DNA of 64,000 bases, from assembly GCF_963662255.1 (NCBI RefSeq), contig NC_085055.1:18772704-18836703 (forward strand), written 5' to 3'. Both the position numbers and the translations under genes were made by a program. Under the pieces are notes generated by a model that did no database searches, was not told the origin of the DNA, and worked only from the letters and a program-made list of their open reading frames with translations. Source of the DNA: Cinclus cinclus. Taxonomy: Eukaryota > Chordata > Aves > Passeriformes > Cinclidae. This document shows, one piece after another, positions 13,991-28,110 of this stretch; positions within the stretch are counted from its first letter, which is position 1, and every line of letters begins with the position of its first letter.

Positions 13991-16900
13991 TCCTTGTGCT
14001 GGCTGCTGAACACTGTCCCCTCACCTCTGGTCAGCACTACATCTGCCATCCTCTGAACTGTCTCTTCTGTCTTTAATAGCATGACTACAGAAGATTACAA
14101 ACCCGTATTAATTTCCTTCAATGTGAACCAATTTAATGTCCTTCATGCATAATCCTGCACTCACATATGAATGAAATACCCCTACAAACCTGTGATTTCA
14201 GTTCAGACTGATTACGTCCACCCACCACCAGAAGTGATGAGAGGTACAACCTGTATATCTGTACTCTGTCACACAGATCATTTCATCTCTAGACATTTCT
14301 GCATTGTAATTTTCATCTCCAGAATCCTGCTTATCAGCCTGCCCAATACCTCAAATAAAAGATTTCTTGCACAGAAGTCATGCAAAGTACAAAAGAAAAA
14401 AGTGAGGGGAGTTATCCCAACAGGTCTCTTTTGTGTAGCACAAAGCAAGTGTAACTCTGGAATGCCTTCCACCTACTCCATCGCAGGTTTGAGTGGCAGC
14501 TGCTCCAGTAAAACAATAGCAGCTATGCAGATGCTGATGCCAGACAATGGCTTGGCACAGATGAACCACAGTTCAGCACAGTTACATTGTGCTCAAAATC
14601 TGATTGAAGTGGTAATACTGGAATGACATTTGGAATGCTTTCATCTCCTTTTCTTAACTGTGTTTCTACATAACTTTACTATCTAAAGTTACCTAAGTTG
14701 GAACTGACTGACCAGACTATAGTGCTGTAATAAAACAGGAGGGTTTGCACATTGGCTCTCCCTGCATTATAAATCTCTTCAATGCAGATTTTCAAACACA
14801 CACGCACACACCCCAAGTGGGCCTCTTCATTCAAACTGATGTTTAAATGCCTTTTATTGCTTCTCTTTCTGAGACCCCAGAAAGCAGCAGTACTTCAGGT
14901 CATGGACTTGACTGGCAAAAAATAAATGCATTTAGAGAAAAGAAAACCTAGCCAGACCCATTACACCTCTGGGTAATGTCCCCCTCTAAATCTCTGTACT
15001 ATCATTAATTGAGTCTCTTCAGACAGAAGCTTTAAAGACATCTGTCTGTATGTGCACATATATTTATTGTCGCATGTAGCAAAGAAATTATGCACCTGCT
15101 ATATAAATAATCAGCATTCAACAGCAAGACAGTACTAAATACTAAAAAAACCTTAAATATGTAGATTTTTCTACAATAATTCTGTTGAATTTAGATCTGA
15201 TTACAATTATCTGTTTAGATAGAAAAAGTTAACTTCATAGGAAAGTTAATCTGGAATATTGAGTTACACAAGCTTCAAATGTCACTTAATAATTATAATT
15301 ATGATGAAAAATGAACCGAAGATGCAGTGCTTTGACTTTCCTGAAGAATGCTGTTTTTTGGTGGAAAAATTCTTTTTCTTCTAATTTCCCAAATTCAAGA
15401 AATTTTTTTTAATTTGTTCATGTATTGTTTTTTCTTTTTTTTTTTTATGGTCAAATAATTAGCTTTTTCTCCAGCCCTGAAAGTTGATTTTTTTTAACAT
15501 AGTTTTATTCTCCCCACTCAGTAACAACAAGGCTTTGAATTTATGACCTTCAAATAACCTAGCACAAATTAAACCACTCAGCTTTCCTTGATAAAGGTAA
15601 TCAAAGAAAGGGAACTATATGCTCAAAGGAATTGAGACCAAAGCTACCAGCAAAACTAAGAGAGTTTTTTAAAAAGGTAGGATTTAGAAATTCTGGGCCC
15701 ATTTGTCCTTTTAAGGATAAGATGAAGATGAAAAAATTGAAGCCATTTACCTGATCATTGACATCAGCCAGTGCTAGAATTACCACCCAGCTCTCCTGGC
15801 ATTCATTCCAGACACAATACTACCTTTTCCTCTCATTTCTAAAGAAAATATATATAGACTAAAATAGTTGAAGAAACTTGTAAGCCATGTTCCCAGAAGG
15901 ATAAATTATGATACATATAATATATGACATTGTATAAGGCTGAACCAAGATTTTTAAAGCTTGAGCTAGCAGGGAGACACAGCTTGGCTAGGTCCTGTTA
16001 GAGCTGCTATGATCTAACCACCAGGCCAATAAAAATCCAAGCCTCAAACATAACTTTTGGTTGCCTCAGAGCTCCCAGGTTCATTTACCATCAGATCTGA
16101 CTGCAGGTGCCACTTGCTCAGTATTTACTGAGCAATTTACCTGGGTTTGATACTGAAAAAAATTGCAGAAAAGAGACCCTGGAGGGAAGGCTTAGTTATC
16201 GGTGCTATTTTTCATTCTTACTTTTTAGAAAAAAAAACTTCAAGGACCATTCCTAGGAACTTTTAAGGGTACATACTGCAAAAGAAAAATGCAAGCAAGC
16301 ATCTGTGAAGCGTTTGCTTTACAAATTCGTCAAATTATTGCCAATATTTTAATGAACTGGAAAGGAAAACTCTTCCCGATATGGACATTTCTAACAGCAG
16401 CAAAACCAACACGGCTATCTGGGTTTGTAAGAAGCAGTCTGGTACAGCACCAGGCTCTGTTCTCCACGCCACAAGACTGGGCTCCACGTGTTATGTCTTT
16501 CCACATACATTTGGAATGCACCATATGGCCAAAGCAGCTTACTTGTGGAGCTGGACTGCCCTTTTCTTCTCTCACACAGACACTTTTTCTTTTCTTTTTC
16601 CCTGTTATTTGTGGAAAGACATTTCAATCCTCACACTACTGCATTCTTCACAGCAAGAGTCCTGTCTGCTTGCAAACGTCAACCAGTCTGTTAGCACAAA
16701 GAGGAAAAATGCAATACAATCTGACTGGTTAAATAAATAAATGCCTTTGCCACAATTCTAAGTCATCCATTCCATGTGAAACTGCAGAGACCATCCTTCC
16801 GCTTGATTTATGATACCCCGTTAGCCACAGAATTACTTAGTAAAATCAGTTTGGCTTGATGTAAAATTCTGTCTCTTCACCAGGAGAAAAAAAATAATGT

Positions 16901-17034
16901 AGGCCCCACAAAAAGAAGACATTAATTTAGGAATAGTTGAGCTATCATTGACTTATCAAAATAAAGCTAGAGACATAAATCAATTCTACTGCCTGGACAA
17001 AGATAAATCAATAAAGCTTAGAAAGACATTATTG

Positions 17035-17285
17035 ATTCCATAGCCATCACTCAAAGGCTCTTCATTTGATTCCTCAGCCATCTGTTTAATTGAAATGATA
17101 ATTCTGATAACTTCTGGTGAGCCCTCGGCATGTTGACTTTGATACAATGTTATTCAATCAAATACAGATGGCTATGACCTCCTGTCAGTGAGAACCCTAA
17201 ATGTGTTATCCACATGGATTAGATTGGATAGATACATTTTGTTTCAAACAAGATGCTTTTGCCTAAACCTTTTCTTACATGACCC
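17035..17285. promoter_or_regulatory. Block resembling a conserved non-coding element
   Basis: This stretch has no repeats, few long open frames, even base use, and many AT-rich transcription-factor-like words (TTTAATTG, GATAATTC, CAAATACAGATGG, ATTCAATCAAAT). That texture is typical of deeply conserved enhancers near developmental genes. Conservation itself cannot be seen from one sequence. Confidence 0.22.
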
Positions 17286-20222
17286 TGAGCAGGTGAGTCT
17301 TTTGTTCAAACCATCCTCTAGTTCCAGCTAATTTCATCCCTACAGCTCACCAGTAGCTGAAGAGCAAACTAAACAGTTTAAAAGGATGTTTGGCATTCAT
17401 CTTTCAAACATCCTTCCTATCTTCATTTCTGCACAGGGAATCATTGTGTCTACTCCTCAGGCTGTACCTATTCAGCATAAAGACAGAAGCAGAGAAGCTG
17501 TGAAAACTGTCTTCAGTACAGACATTTTGGTGGTTTTATGGATTTGTTACACAAAATCCAACAGAATGAAAATTACTATCCATCTGCAAGCTAAGATGGT
17601 GGTGCATTAGGATGTGTGCATTAATTCTATAAACCTAAGGAAAAGCACTACACAAAATTATGCAGCGACCCTATGGAGAGAATATATAACCAATATTAAA
17701 TTATTTCCTCACTTTAGAGAGATTCCTTGTCAAATACTAAAATAAAGACTTAGGTTCTTCTCTATGACAGCATACAAGGGAATTATTTTCCACTTTGCTC
17801 AAAAAGCCAAACAGAGCTCCTGGTGCACTACAGAATCTTACTCCTCCATCATTAAACAAAATGCACTCTACTGCACTGCAGGAAGAAAGCAGCAGCATAT
17901 TGTACACCCTTCTTCTGGTGCTATAATTAGACAGCAGAACAAAAATGCACATCAGAATCTGAGGGCATCGACTGAAAATTTTTAAGTTGTCAAGTGCATT
18001 TGGCACAAGCTTTCCCACCAAAGTTAACTTCCTACTAAACTAGAAGAGCTCGAAGGCATAAAATAATACACACCATAATTAAAACAGAAAGGTCAAAATT
18101 TGCAATTCTGTTACTTTGTTTTTATCATACTGTAAGTACAGAATAACAATCAGGCCTGCTCTAGCCTAAAAACCAGAGAAAATAAGTATATATTAAATCT
18201 AAAGAAGTTAACATCATAATAGTTACGCTACATTAGTGTTTACACCAGCACTTGGAAATACAGAATTATATAAAACAACAGTAATGTCTAGATTAATTGA
18301 ATATATATAGAAACAGAGTATTTGACAGTGTAAATAGTGTCCTATTTCCAAATAAAGGATCTAACCTAAGTAAAAACCAAAGTATTGAAAGTGCAGCTAT
18401 AAACGGCAGTGTAGCACAGAACTGTACCCTGGCAGCACCCGTCTAAAAGAACTGGAATTTGTGCTGTCCTTATTATGGAGTAGAGCTAAGCGAGAAAAGC
18501 TTTTCAAATACAGGCATTTACTTAAAGAAATGACTTCTTGGTATGAAGAGAGACACGGTGATGAGCTCTGGAAGCAGCTGCCTTCCCTTCACCAGGAGGA
18601 CTCGGCACAGAAAGCACTTAGCTCTGCCTTCAACGGGTCAGCGCCTGCCCGAGCAGGCTTGGAGAGAACATCCTGGAGCTCTGCTGGGCTTCAGATTCCC
18701 CGTGAAGCATGCGAGCACCTGCTGCCTGTCAAACAATGAATTCCTTGTATCTGCACTGAGAAACCCAGAAGACTGTGAAGCAGAAAGCTGTACGGAGCAA
18801 GGGGAAATGTGGATCGCTCTTCGGCGGGCAAGAGAACATTTTTGACCAAAACTCAACTTTCATTAGGTTGTAGGGTTGTCACTCCTGCTCATGGGGAAGT
18901 TATGGTGAAATTACAGCCCTGCCTTCTCCCAAATCATTGCTGTGGACAATATATTCACTCCAGGAAATGTGAAGGAAAGAACCCATGTGCACCTTAGGCC
19001 TTCCACTTCCATCAGAGCAGTAAACTGACTCCAAGATAACAAGCTTGTTACGTAATTTCTCCCTTTCCATATCCATCAAAAAGCCAGAAGGTACCAAACC
19101 TCCAAACTTTCACAATATTCCTTAGAAAAGAACTAAAAGTGTGTTTGTTTTTTCCCTGCCTATTGGCAGGAATTTTAGCCTGCTCTGGAGCCAGCCATTA
19201 TAATACTGTTGAACCAATCTTACTTTCTTATGACATGGTCCACTGTAGAGCCCCATGTCAGCATAAATGGGAAATCATACTTTCTGCAACGATCCTACAT
19301 TTTAACAGCATTTCCTAGTAGCAGCAAATAGAGTTAGAGAAGAATTTGCTTAGAGAAGCAGGGACTGAAAAACTCTGCATGCTTTTTCACCCCCATTTTC
19401 AGTGTCTGTAACTGAAGCAACATTTCAGTGTAGAATGCTGGCCCAGCACACCAATAAATTCTGTAGCTAGAGGGTAGATGATAACTTAGTACCATAGCAA
19501 AACTATTTGCAATACAGCTACTTCTTATTACTGTCAATTAATATGCTATTTACAACAAGCAATACACTTGACTTTTAGAGCTCAAATAACTAAACCAAGT
19601 CATGTAAGGAGGCATTATTTCAGCAAAGAAAACATCCCTGAAGAATTTTTAATTTCAATCCTAATTTATGTGTCTATCACAATGAAAAAACTTGAAAGAA
19701 GCTACTTTTCCATATATGAAGCCTATCAGCTGTCTATTACTGCCACAGCTTATGATTTTTAATAGTGCTATAGTTCATCAGGGAATAAAGTATCTCAGAG
19801 ATGGGAAGGGGACAGAGAACACCATATAATCAGTATTCTAAGTAAGTACCATTGTGTTAAATGGCCTTCTCACTCTCTTTGGTATAGAAAATTGAATTTG
19901 AAAAGCAAATACAGAGGCAGGGAGTAGCAAAATTTTTTCTGCTTAGAATACAGAATGCAATCATATCCAATTAAAGTCAATAAATATCATTTGCTGGTGC
20001 AAGTCTAGGAAAGAATAATTTGTACAACAAACATTTTGATAAATAATTTTTCAAATAAATTTACCTTTTTCTTTAGCTATTGATTACCATTACAGAGCAG
20101 AAAATATTGACATGTGCATGAAACCATAACGAGCTAAAATCAAGTTTCAGATATAGTATCTCTGGTTTGTTTCCATGCTTAGAATTAAACAGAAATGCTC
20201 TGGCACTGCAATAGATTCTGTA

Positions 20223-20243
20223 ACAGCTCTACCATAGAGCTGT
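20223..20243. repeat. Perfect 9-bp hairpin
   Basis: Arms acagctcta / tagagctgt around a 3-base centre (cca). The stem is too short for a microRNA precursor. Confidence 0.55.
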
Positions 20244-21010
20244 CAAGGTTGACTAACCATCCAAGACATCATTCTGGTGCAATCTCCCTGAGAAGCTGTG
20301 ACAGTGCAGAGATGCCAGACTGTGAAGGGGATTTACCTCCCAGCCAGGTTCTGCTGATTACTAGGCTCCTGGGCCACCCTGGCTTCACATACACGAAAAC
20401 AAAATCAGAATAGAAACTTTAAATCACACCAGCTCATTGGCAGAGATTGAGGGATCAAGTTTTCTTACTGACAAAGTCCTGAGCTTTACCCCAGTTTCCC
20501 CCTCTGCAGCAGTGCCTGGGGGCTGTTCATCCTCTCAGGATGAAGGGCCTTACAATTCAAAATTAAGGTCATAATATACCATTAAAAACTATATTCTTTA
20601 TACAGACAATGCAGATTCTCTGACAGTTCATTTGTGGGAAAGAGCATCTTTTCAATTGTCATTAAGAGTAAGTTCACTACAAAATACTTTGAGACTACTA
20701 AACTAAAAAGGAGTAAATTGATACAAGTTTTAAGAATTAAAAAAAAACCCACTGCTGATATGTTGAGCATATTTTTAATAAAGATCTCAAAATCATTCTT
20801 ACGTCTGTTTTATAAATGCTTTCAAGAAGCATTATGAAAATTCATCCAAGAACATTGTTTCAAAGCAAAGTAACATTTTAACTGTGAAAGAAGCTCCTCA
20901 TTTTGTACTTCAAGTGGCCAGATGAACAGCTAAAGTCTAGCACCAAGCTAGTCTTTAGAGACTAAAAAAAAAAATTGAAGAAAATTTAAAAAACACATCA
21001 CACATACAGG

Positions 21011-21036
21011 AAAAAAAAAAAAAAAAAAAAAAAAAA
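21011..21036 (+). repeat. A-run, 26 bases
   Basis: Lies 420 bases before the second CR1 fragment. CR1 elements do not end in poly(A), so the two are unrelated. Confidence 0.9.
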
Positions 21037-21454
21037 CACAGAAGCCACTACAGAGGGGATGACTGTTAGAGGAACACACACCACTGTACTGTTTAAGGCA
21101 AATGTGGTCAAAACTTGGTTTACAGAAAACATTCTGATTCTGTCTGATCAGCTTTACACATGGGTCCTTCTCCTATTTCCAGCTCTTCTGTCCAGCAGAC
21201 TGGTGAAGGAATCAGGAAAGGATTTGTGGCACCCTTTTGGAAAGGGTGCTACCAGAACAACAGAGGCCTGCAATTAATTTGGATGAACTGGATGAACTAC
21301 AGCACAACAGGTTCTTACCCTATACCTGTCCCAGAGACACCTTCCACCCCAACAAGCGTGTTGGCTGAGCCAGACAAGATTCCTCCAGCATTATCCCGTG
21401 CTGGTTTCTCAGCAGCAGAGGAAGCTGAAGTACTACACTGCTAACAGGGCTGGG

Positions 21455-21625
21455 AATCATACAAACACAGAGTGGCTTGGCTTGGAAGGGACCTTTCACA
21501 CAAACCCCTGCAATGAGCAGGGACATCTTCAGCTAGCTCAGGCTGCTCAGAGACAAGCAGCCCATCTCTGCTTGCGGACACAGATTCTGCAGTTCCACCC
21601 CTACCACACTGGTAAAGAACTGCTG
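21455..21625 (-). mobile_element. CR1 LINE 3' end fragment (diverged)
   Basis: The plus strand starts with 'aatcat' and an 'agtggcttggcttggaagg' block, followed by 'gggacctttcacac', 'ccctgcaatgagcaggga' and 'tcaggctgctcagag', matching the reverse complement of a CR1 3' end. The middle is more diverged or partly deleted. The part near 21590-21625 (accacactggtaaagaac) again resembles the CR1 segment that contains 'agtaaagaatttc'. It is a different copy from the one near 13.75 kb and more decayed, but in the same orientation. Confidence 0.75.
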
Positions 21626-22185
21626 GGGAGATTTATGCTGCTTTTCTAAGCTGATCTAGAGAAATCTAAATCTACCCCTCCAGCTGCCTGATGAGTCTAT
21701 TTGGCAGGTCATGACATTTAAATAAAGGCTTGGTGGTTTAATCTCTTCTTCACAGTGAACTTTCAGAGATGCAGTAACCAAGGAATAACCCCAGGTATTC
21801 ACAAACCCTTGGAGAGTTTACCATTCTACTTAAATTAGATATTCATTTATTCAAGTCTTAAGCTTTAGGAAAGTTCTTATTAACAAGAACAAACAATGCA
21901 AGCTCAAAATTGTACTAAGAAGTACCAATAAGATAGGGACATTTCAAGCTCTGTATCCCATTTAAATATGACCATTTCATGACCAAACTCTGGGGTTTAG
22001 CTCTGCCTTGGAACAGGTTCAGTACTATACCTAGGTAAGGCAAATGTCTGCCAATACAAAAATATGAGCTTTCAGGAGCACATTCATTTTACTGATGTGC
22101 ATGGATTTACAGTTCTGTAAGAAGGTTTGAATTCCAGGCTGATGTAATTACAGGATGGGAGGGAATATTTTATAAATACTTCTTT

Positions 22186-22208
22186 AAAAAAAAAAAAAAA
22201 AAAAAAAA
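22186..22208 (+). repeat. A-run, 23 bases
   Basis: Uninterrupted A-run between 'acttcttt' and 'ggcatttttttattc'. Confidence 0.9.
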
Positions 22209-24166
22209 GGCATTTTTTTATTCACAAGTTCTACTTACTAAATCAGAAAATATGGACAATACTGTATACCTCAGGTGATCAGACACACCACATCCTACTG
22301 CAAAAGACAAATGAGGAATTGCTGTGGACTTAATAGCCTGCATTGGCACACAGAGCCTGGCTCAGCTCCTGCAATACAACAGACCTCTGACAGGTTCCTG
22401 AATCTCACAGCAGGAGAGTAATTGGGGAACTGGCTAGCTAAAAAACAACTCCATTGGTGGGAGAGGCAGGTGGAATAGTGATAATTTAAGCCCTTCTTTT
22501 GCTCTATCAAGACAGAGCTGAGTTCATTGCAAAACTGTGCAAAGGCCAGAAAGAGACACCCAGGTGTGCCCCAACAGCCTGAGGCTTTGGCACAAGGGCT
22601 CATGTGGAACATGGAAATTTAAGCAATGCCTGATTTGAGCCTCGAAACTTGAGCTTAGCCCATGGCACATCTTAACTACTGAATTCTGGGTTCTTCTGGC
22701 TCTCCCTTTCCCCAAGCTATCATCCCACCTTGATATTGAGACACAGATTTGTTTCAAGAAAGCAAAGACAACGCACCAGGAGAAACCTTCTGTAATCAGT
22801 CACTGTGACTTTGCCTGGTGTCTCTCCAAGGGCCCTCAGATGCCACAAGAATACAAACAGAAAATTATGTTCAACTTCTTGGTAGCATTATAAAATTTAA
22901 ATTCTAAAGAATATTGTAAATATAGACACAGTAGATGTAATTAGGATGAGCCTGTATAGGATTTTCCAGCTGAACAAGTCAAATCCTTTGGCTTTTGTAC
23001 AAATCATATACAATTTAATGAGAGCTATGCTGGGCTGCATTAATTATCAGAAGGTACAAAACATGATATAAGATGGTTTACTACGCGATTTTTACACCTC
23101 AGCATCTGAAACTTCTCAAAAACATAAGGCCTCCCATTGAGTTCTTTTACAACTGTTTGTTCAACAGCAGCAGTCTTTTGGGATTCCAAAACCGGTTTCA
23201 GGACTGGGTTTTAAATTTTTGGCCGGTTTACAAGATTATTTCCCACAATGTCACTTCATCTCTGAGAATCACAGCTCTCAGTGAAGAAATCAAAATTTGA
23301 CTCAGTTTTTGTCTAATTCATGGTCAAATACTGATTAAACTACTCTTGATCCCCATATCTCTCATATTTCAGATTATGCCGTCCTTACCCGTAAGTAGAG
23401 AGAAGTTGACAAAATGCTTTCTAAAGCTCTCCAGACCTCTCCAGGGACAACCCTGATATAAAACAGGCCAGTCACAGATGGTAGGAGGGACACTGGCTTT
23501 AAAACTCAGTGCCTCCTGAGGGTGTGTACAGGTCCCCAAGTGCCCACATTTTCCATTAGTAGCTACCCAACATCAAGTACCTTTATTTTAAGCAGTGAAT
23601 AAGCAGCATAAAATACAGTCATCAAATATATCTTACACCCCAATATGATTTCAAGGCCAAGCCCATCAAAGGACATACAAATGTGACATGTGAAAGCTCC
23701 TCCCTGGAAAGTAATGTTCTGGAAGTAGAAAACTGCACAGAAAGCTGTTGTGTGGTTTACTTGGGGGCTATCTTAGGGTTTGGAAGTTGAAATTGTTTTA
23801 GAAATTTTCTAAGGTATGCAGTACTGAACATGCTGGAAAACCCACCCTACAGAGAAATTCTCCTTTTTTCTTGGTGAAGAAAAATAGAAAGTTGGTTCAT
23901 CCTTTTGAAGAAACCTCATAACTTTGCAAGTGAAGAATTTATGCTTGGTGAAACCTAAACATTTTTCCAGAAAAGAAAAACTGAATGTACACATGTGGCA
24001 ATGTCTCATCTCTTCTAAACATTTTTTTTATTTTTATAATTGCACACCATTTCTCAAAAAACAGAACATGATCTTTGCCTTTCTATATCCTTAGATAAGA
24101 GCATAGTGTCTACTGCTGGGTACTATGCTGCTTATTTGAGACAAGCAGAATTTATTAGAGCTGTTT

Positions 24167-24188
24167 AAAAAAAAAAAAAAAAAAAAAA
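24167..24188 (+). repeat. A-run, 22 bases
   Basis: Uninterrupted A-run following 'agagctgttt'. No transposon body is seen beside it. Confidence 0.9.
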
Positions 24189-25659
24189 GAACATGGAGAT
24201 CAGTTTTTACCTTCAGCTTACACAAAACAAAAAGGGTGAACATTTGCAGCCTTTTGTCACCTACCTAATTTTGAATCCAAGTTAACTGCATTTTAAATGA
24301 AGGTGGCTCTGCTGCTAGCTGAAAAAGTTCTCACTCTGTGACTCTTAATTGCATTATTAAAATAAATACTCTAAAGAAAGATCTCATCACAGAAAGAATT
24401 TAACTTATTAAAAATATTCTGGAGTACTATTATTACATGAATGATATAAAAATACAGAATTTGGAAAAAAGTTACAAGATGTGGCATCATAATTTCCATA
24501 AAATGCTATAATATATCTATTGTTTAATTTTGCCTAGTCTTAGTGTTTGATAGTGTAATATTCAACTTAACATTTTCACAGCAAGCGAAATTCGTGGAAT
24601 CTTCTTTTTCTCGGTTTGAGGCAAGGCCCGACACCTGCGTACTGGAAAGCTCCTGGGAAGCAGGGAATGGCACAGGACTGCACTGCCAAGGACATCCTAG
24701 GGACAACTCAGACAGCCGGGGAGGCTGTGCCAGGCAGGGGTTCTTGGCAGGGCTGCCCGTAATTCCGTGATCACTGCGTTCTGCAGCAGCCCCCCAGCAC
24801 CTTTTGCCTGCAGCCCTGGCTGTTAAACAAGGGCTCTGAAGCAAATGCTAACGGTGACTCTTTCCATTTCCCAGCCCAGGAACACTCAACTGAAGAATTA
24901 AAGAGCCCCAATACCAGCACAAGCCACTTCACCTCAGCATCCCTGGGTTTCTGCAAGGCCCGACCCTTCTTTCCCTTCCTCCCTCCCCTTATTTCCTCCT
25001 AATGCTCCACAACCACTGCCCCCTCATTCCCACCACGTTACTTTATGGTCCCCTTTCCCCAGCTCAGCCCCACCTTTTGGTTTTTTTCCATAGAACCCTG
25101 TCAAAGACCAGAGCCTTCAGGCTCAGAAAGGACAGGACAGAAGGAAATATACTATATATCATACATAACAAAACATGCAAATTTTCATAACGGCCCCTTG
25201 GTTATTCTTGTTTCAACCCGTTTTCAATTGATACATGCGAAATATTTAAATCAAGATGTTTATGGAAACAAATACAGAAACGAGATTCTTCCATAACACA
25301 GAAATCAGAGCAAGATGAATTTCTGCAAATAAACTTAGCATGTGGCCTCCTCACATTACAACATCTGGAAAAAACTCTTTTCTAAGCACTTCTGAATGTC
25401 CTGATTGTTGTTAAATATTCCCCTTCCTCCCACCATGACCCCCTTCCCAGTCTTGAAAAACTCTATTTGCTAAATTTTCCTTTTCTTTGGTCTGACAAGC
25501 ATTAGTCAAGGTGGATTATAGATTACTTAATTCCCTTCTTTTTTAAGAGACTTTCCTGCTGGGACTTGACTGATGTAATAATGTTTTTGGTCTTAAAGCC
25601 TTAAGCCTCTAGAAAATACTGTAAAAAGAAACATCAACTTTCAAAAAGTTGCATTTAAT

Positions 25660-25678
25660 AAAAAAAAAAAAAAAAAAA
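25660..25678 (+). repeat. A-run, 19 bases
   Basis: Follows 'gcatttaat' and leads into 'ggaaagaagc'. Confidence 0.9.
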
Positions 25679-28094
25679 GGAAAGAAGCAACTATCTAAAG
25701 GGCTAAACTGAATGCTGAGATACAACCCATCCTCTGAGAGCAATAAAGCTGGTGTCAGTCAAACAAGAGAAGGCAGAATGGAAAAAATCCCTCTAGAATG
25801 TTAATGAAAACATATCTACTGCAATGAGAAAATACAGCAACCACAATTGTCCAGCTCTGGAAGTAACAAGTTTTCTCATGCCCACACTCCTGAGGATTAA
25901 GGCACTGATGGGCTTGTCTGTGAAACGCAGTCCCTGCTGCACCCTGCTAAAGTGGCAATGCCTTTCTGTTGGATTTGCAGTTATTAGCACTTAGCAGTAA
26001 ATGGCCCAGGTGGTTAAGCTTGGCTTTTCATTATGGTCTGTGCCATGTGACAAGAAGGAATGTTATCATAATTTAAAGACAGCAAGGATTATGTGAATGA
26101 TAGGGTCTTTGAAGGGCCTTGAGAAGCCTCCTTATAATGAAAAAGCTTCCAAAGGCTCCTAAATCTGCTCCACCTATAGAGGCATCACTCAAGATGGTAA
26201 GATATGGCATCCTGTACTTATAAGGAGCTTTAAATGAGTTAAAAGTAATAAAAAAATGCATGGATTATCCTTCAGTTTCTATTTTATGAAGGATGATTTT
26301 TTTGTGTCAGTCCAAGGACTTTAGCAAGTTGTTGGAATCAGTGAAATCCAAATCTGTAGTTCGCTCTCTTTATAGCTTTAAACTATATTAAAAATAGACA
26401 CACAGTGATTAGAAATTAACTCAAAATGCTTCAAACCACTCAGTGTCTTGTGACAGTCAATTGAATTAGGTTCGGTGTTGAGTTCCCTTTTGCTGTTTTA
26501 CCCTGGAACAATATTATTGCCCATGGGGTTGGCTCTGGTCTGAAAGTTGGGAAACCAGTCACTTACAGAACCGCACACTGGGATGACTTGCAAAAGTATT
26601 CTTGATTTCTGAATTGGTGATGTCTCTCATTTTGACTGAGAGCCCTCAAAAGTACAGATCCAAAATGGCAAAAAGTATCTCAGTGTTCTTAACTCTACCA
26701 CATCAGGCAATTTCCCCCCAGAAAAAAATAAAAATAAAATAGCTACTTTAAGTCTAAAGCATAGCTGCTAAGTCTGGCAATTTTTGGAACATGAGCAATT
26801 CCAGAGAACAAGGAAGAAAACAACCAAAAAAAAATTAGGAAAGGAAACAAATGGAGAATGAACAAATAAAAATTTGATGCAGGTTGACATAATCCCTCAG
26901 TAAATTAATGGAAAAGCTTTTAAAAGATACATATTAAAAATAAGTAAAGATTAATATGACAGCAAACACAGCCTTATAGCCCCCTTTCTTGGTCAGACCT
27001 GCCTTTTCTTCATGAGAACATGACGTGGACAATTATTTAATCATATAAAAAAAATTGTAGCTAACCTAAAGAGCTTCACAACTTTCAGATAAAATTAGTG
27101 GGACATGTAATGGTAATTTCTACTAAACTCACAATAAAAACAAATTCACTTGTTTCTGAGATTATAATAGGGATTAGGGGGAGGTTAACCTAACAAAGAA
27201 AAAAACAACAAGCAATCCAGCATCGCAATCCAGCATTTAGCCAGTTAAATCTGAGTCCTCCACTAACCCATCTGAACAACTCCCCCACTGTCTTACACTC
27301 AGTAGTCTTGACTCAATTCTCTCCTTTCCCAGTCAAAATTTGTCAACTTTGTCCTGTTACTGGGAGGTCTTTCAGCAGTGTCTATGAGTCCATTTTCATT
27401 TTTTACTTTAGGAACTTACTTTTCACATTTTACCATGCCGAGATTTATCTATGACTGATGAAAAATAAAGTCTTTTGAAATTCCAGGGTTTTTTATTCTG
27501 TTTAAAAGGCATCACTCTACATCAAGTATGTGTGTAACACAGTATTCCAATGTCTCCCATATGGCTTTATAATTAGCCTACTCTACCAGAATGAGCAAAA
27601 TATATTGCAGGTTTTCAGCTGCTTCAGAATCTGCTGTCATCAGAAGTTAGGCTAACCTCTGAATACCTCCTTCTTGCCAACCAGTAGTGCTCAAAAACAA
27701 AAATTGAAGCTGTTTTTAAAATCTGATGAGACTTCTGGCTGTTTGGCTCTTCCATGGAAAGTTTTATTTTCTAAATTTCCTTTACTCTTTTCAGCACAAC
27801 ATTCAGAGATTACTCAAGGAAATTTGGTAGAAGGCATCAGCCTTCTTCAGTGTATAAATTCAATATGGCTACTACACTTAGTATAAAACACCACAGGACA
27901 CATTTACAACTTGCAAAGTACAGTCCTGTGAACTTACTACAGGGTGAGTCCTTTCAAGAAAACATTATATCCTCTCCTGTAATAATATCATAATCATGAC
28001 ACTAAAACACTAAGAGGGCTTTACCTCACTGTGAGATATCTGACCAATTCTGTGTATCTCATTTATTAGAAGACATCAAAAAGCATTCAATAAC

Positions 28095-28110
28095 GGGGGG
28101 GGGGGGGGGG
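28095..28110 (+). repeat. G-run, 16 bases
   Basis: Uninterrupted G16 in AT-rich surroundings. Such a run can form a G-quadruplex between strands or by slippage, and it is prone to length change and sequencing error. Confidence 0.9.

Larger units (their letters stand above)
13991..21010. other. Non-coding unique DNA between CR1 fragments
   Basis: Frames of 151 (14171-14626, plus) and 147 codons (16289-16732, plus) have antisense partners of similar openness and no known motif. A locally GC-richer patch at 18540-18850 has a few CpGs and three overlapping frames of 72-100 codons; no gene is recognised in it. Confidence 0.6.
21626..28094. other. Non-coding unique DNA
   Basis: Contains several A-runs and a modestly GC-rich patch at 24590-24870 with antisense frames of 75-106 codons. 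The palindrome aaaccggttt (23189-23198) and a second ccggttt (23223-23229) resemble grainyhead-type sites. A 13-base word (gcaatccagcatc) is tandemly doubled at 27212-27236. Confidence 0.65.

Noticed and set aside
14171..14626. 151-codon plus-strand frame as a gene
   Set aside because: No domain, no splice sites or start context, and antisense frames in the same place; consistent with chance.
18461..18845. GC-richer patch with three overlapping frames as a gene exon
   Set aside because: Frames overlap in different phases and on both strands, and no domain or clear donor was seen.
27212..27236. Doubled 13-base word as a CRISPR-like or satellite repeat
   Set aside because: Only two adjacent copies without spacers; a simple local duplication.
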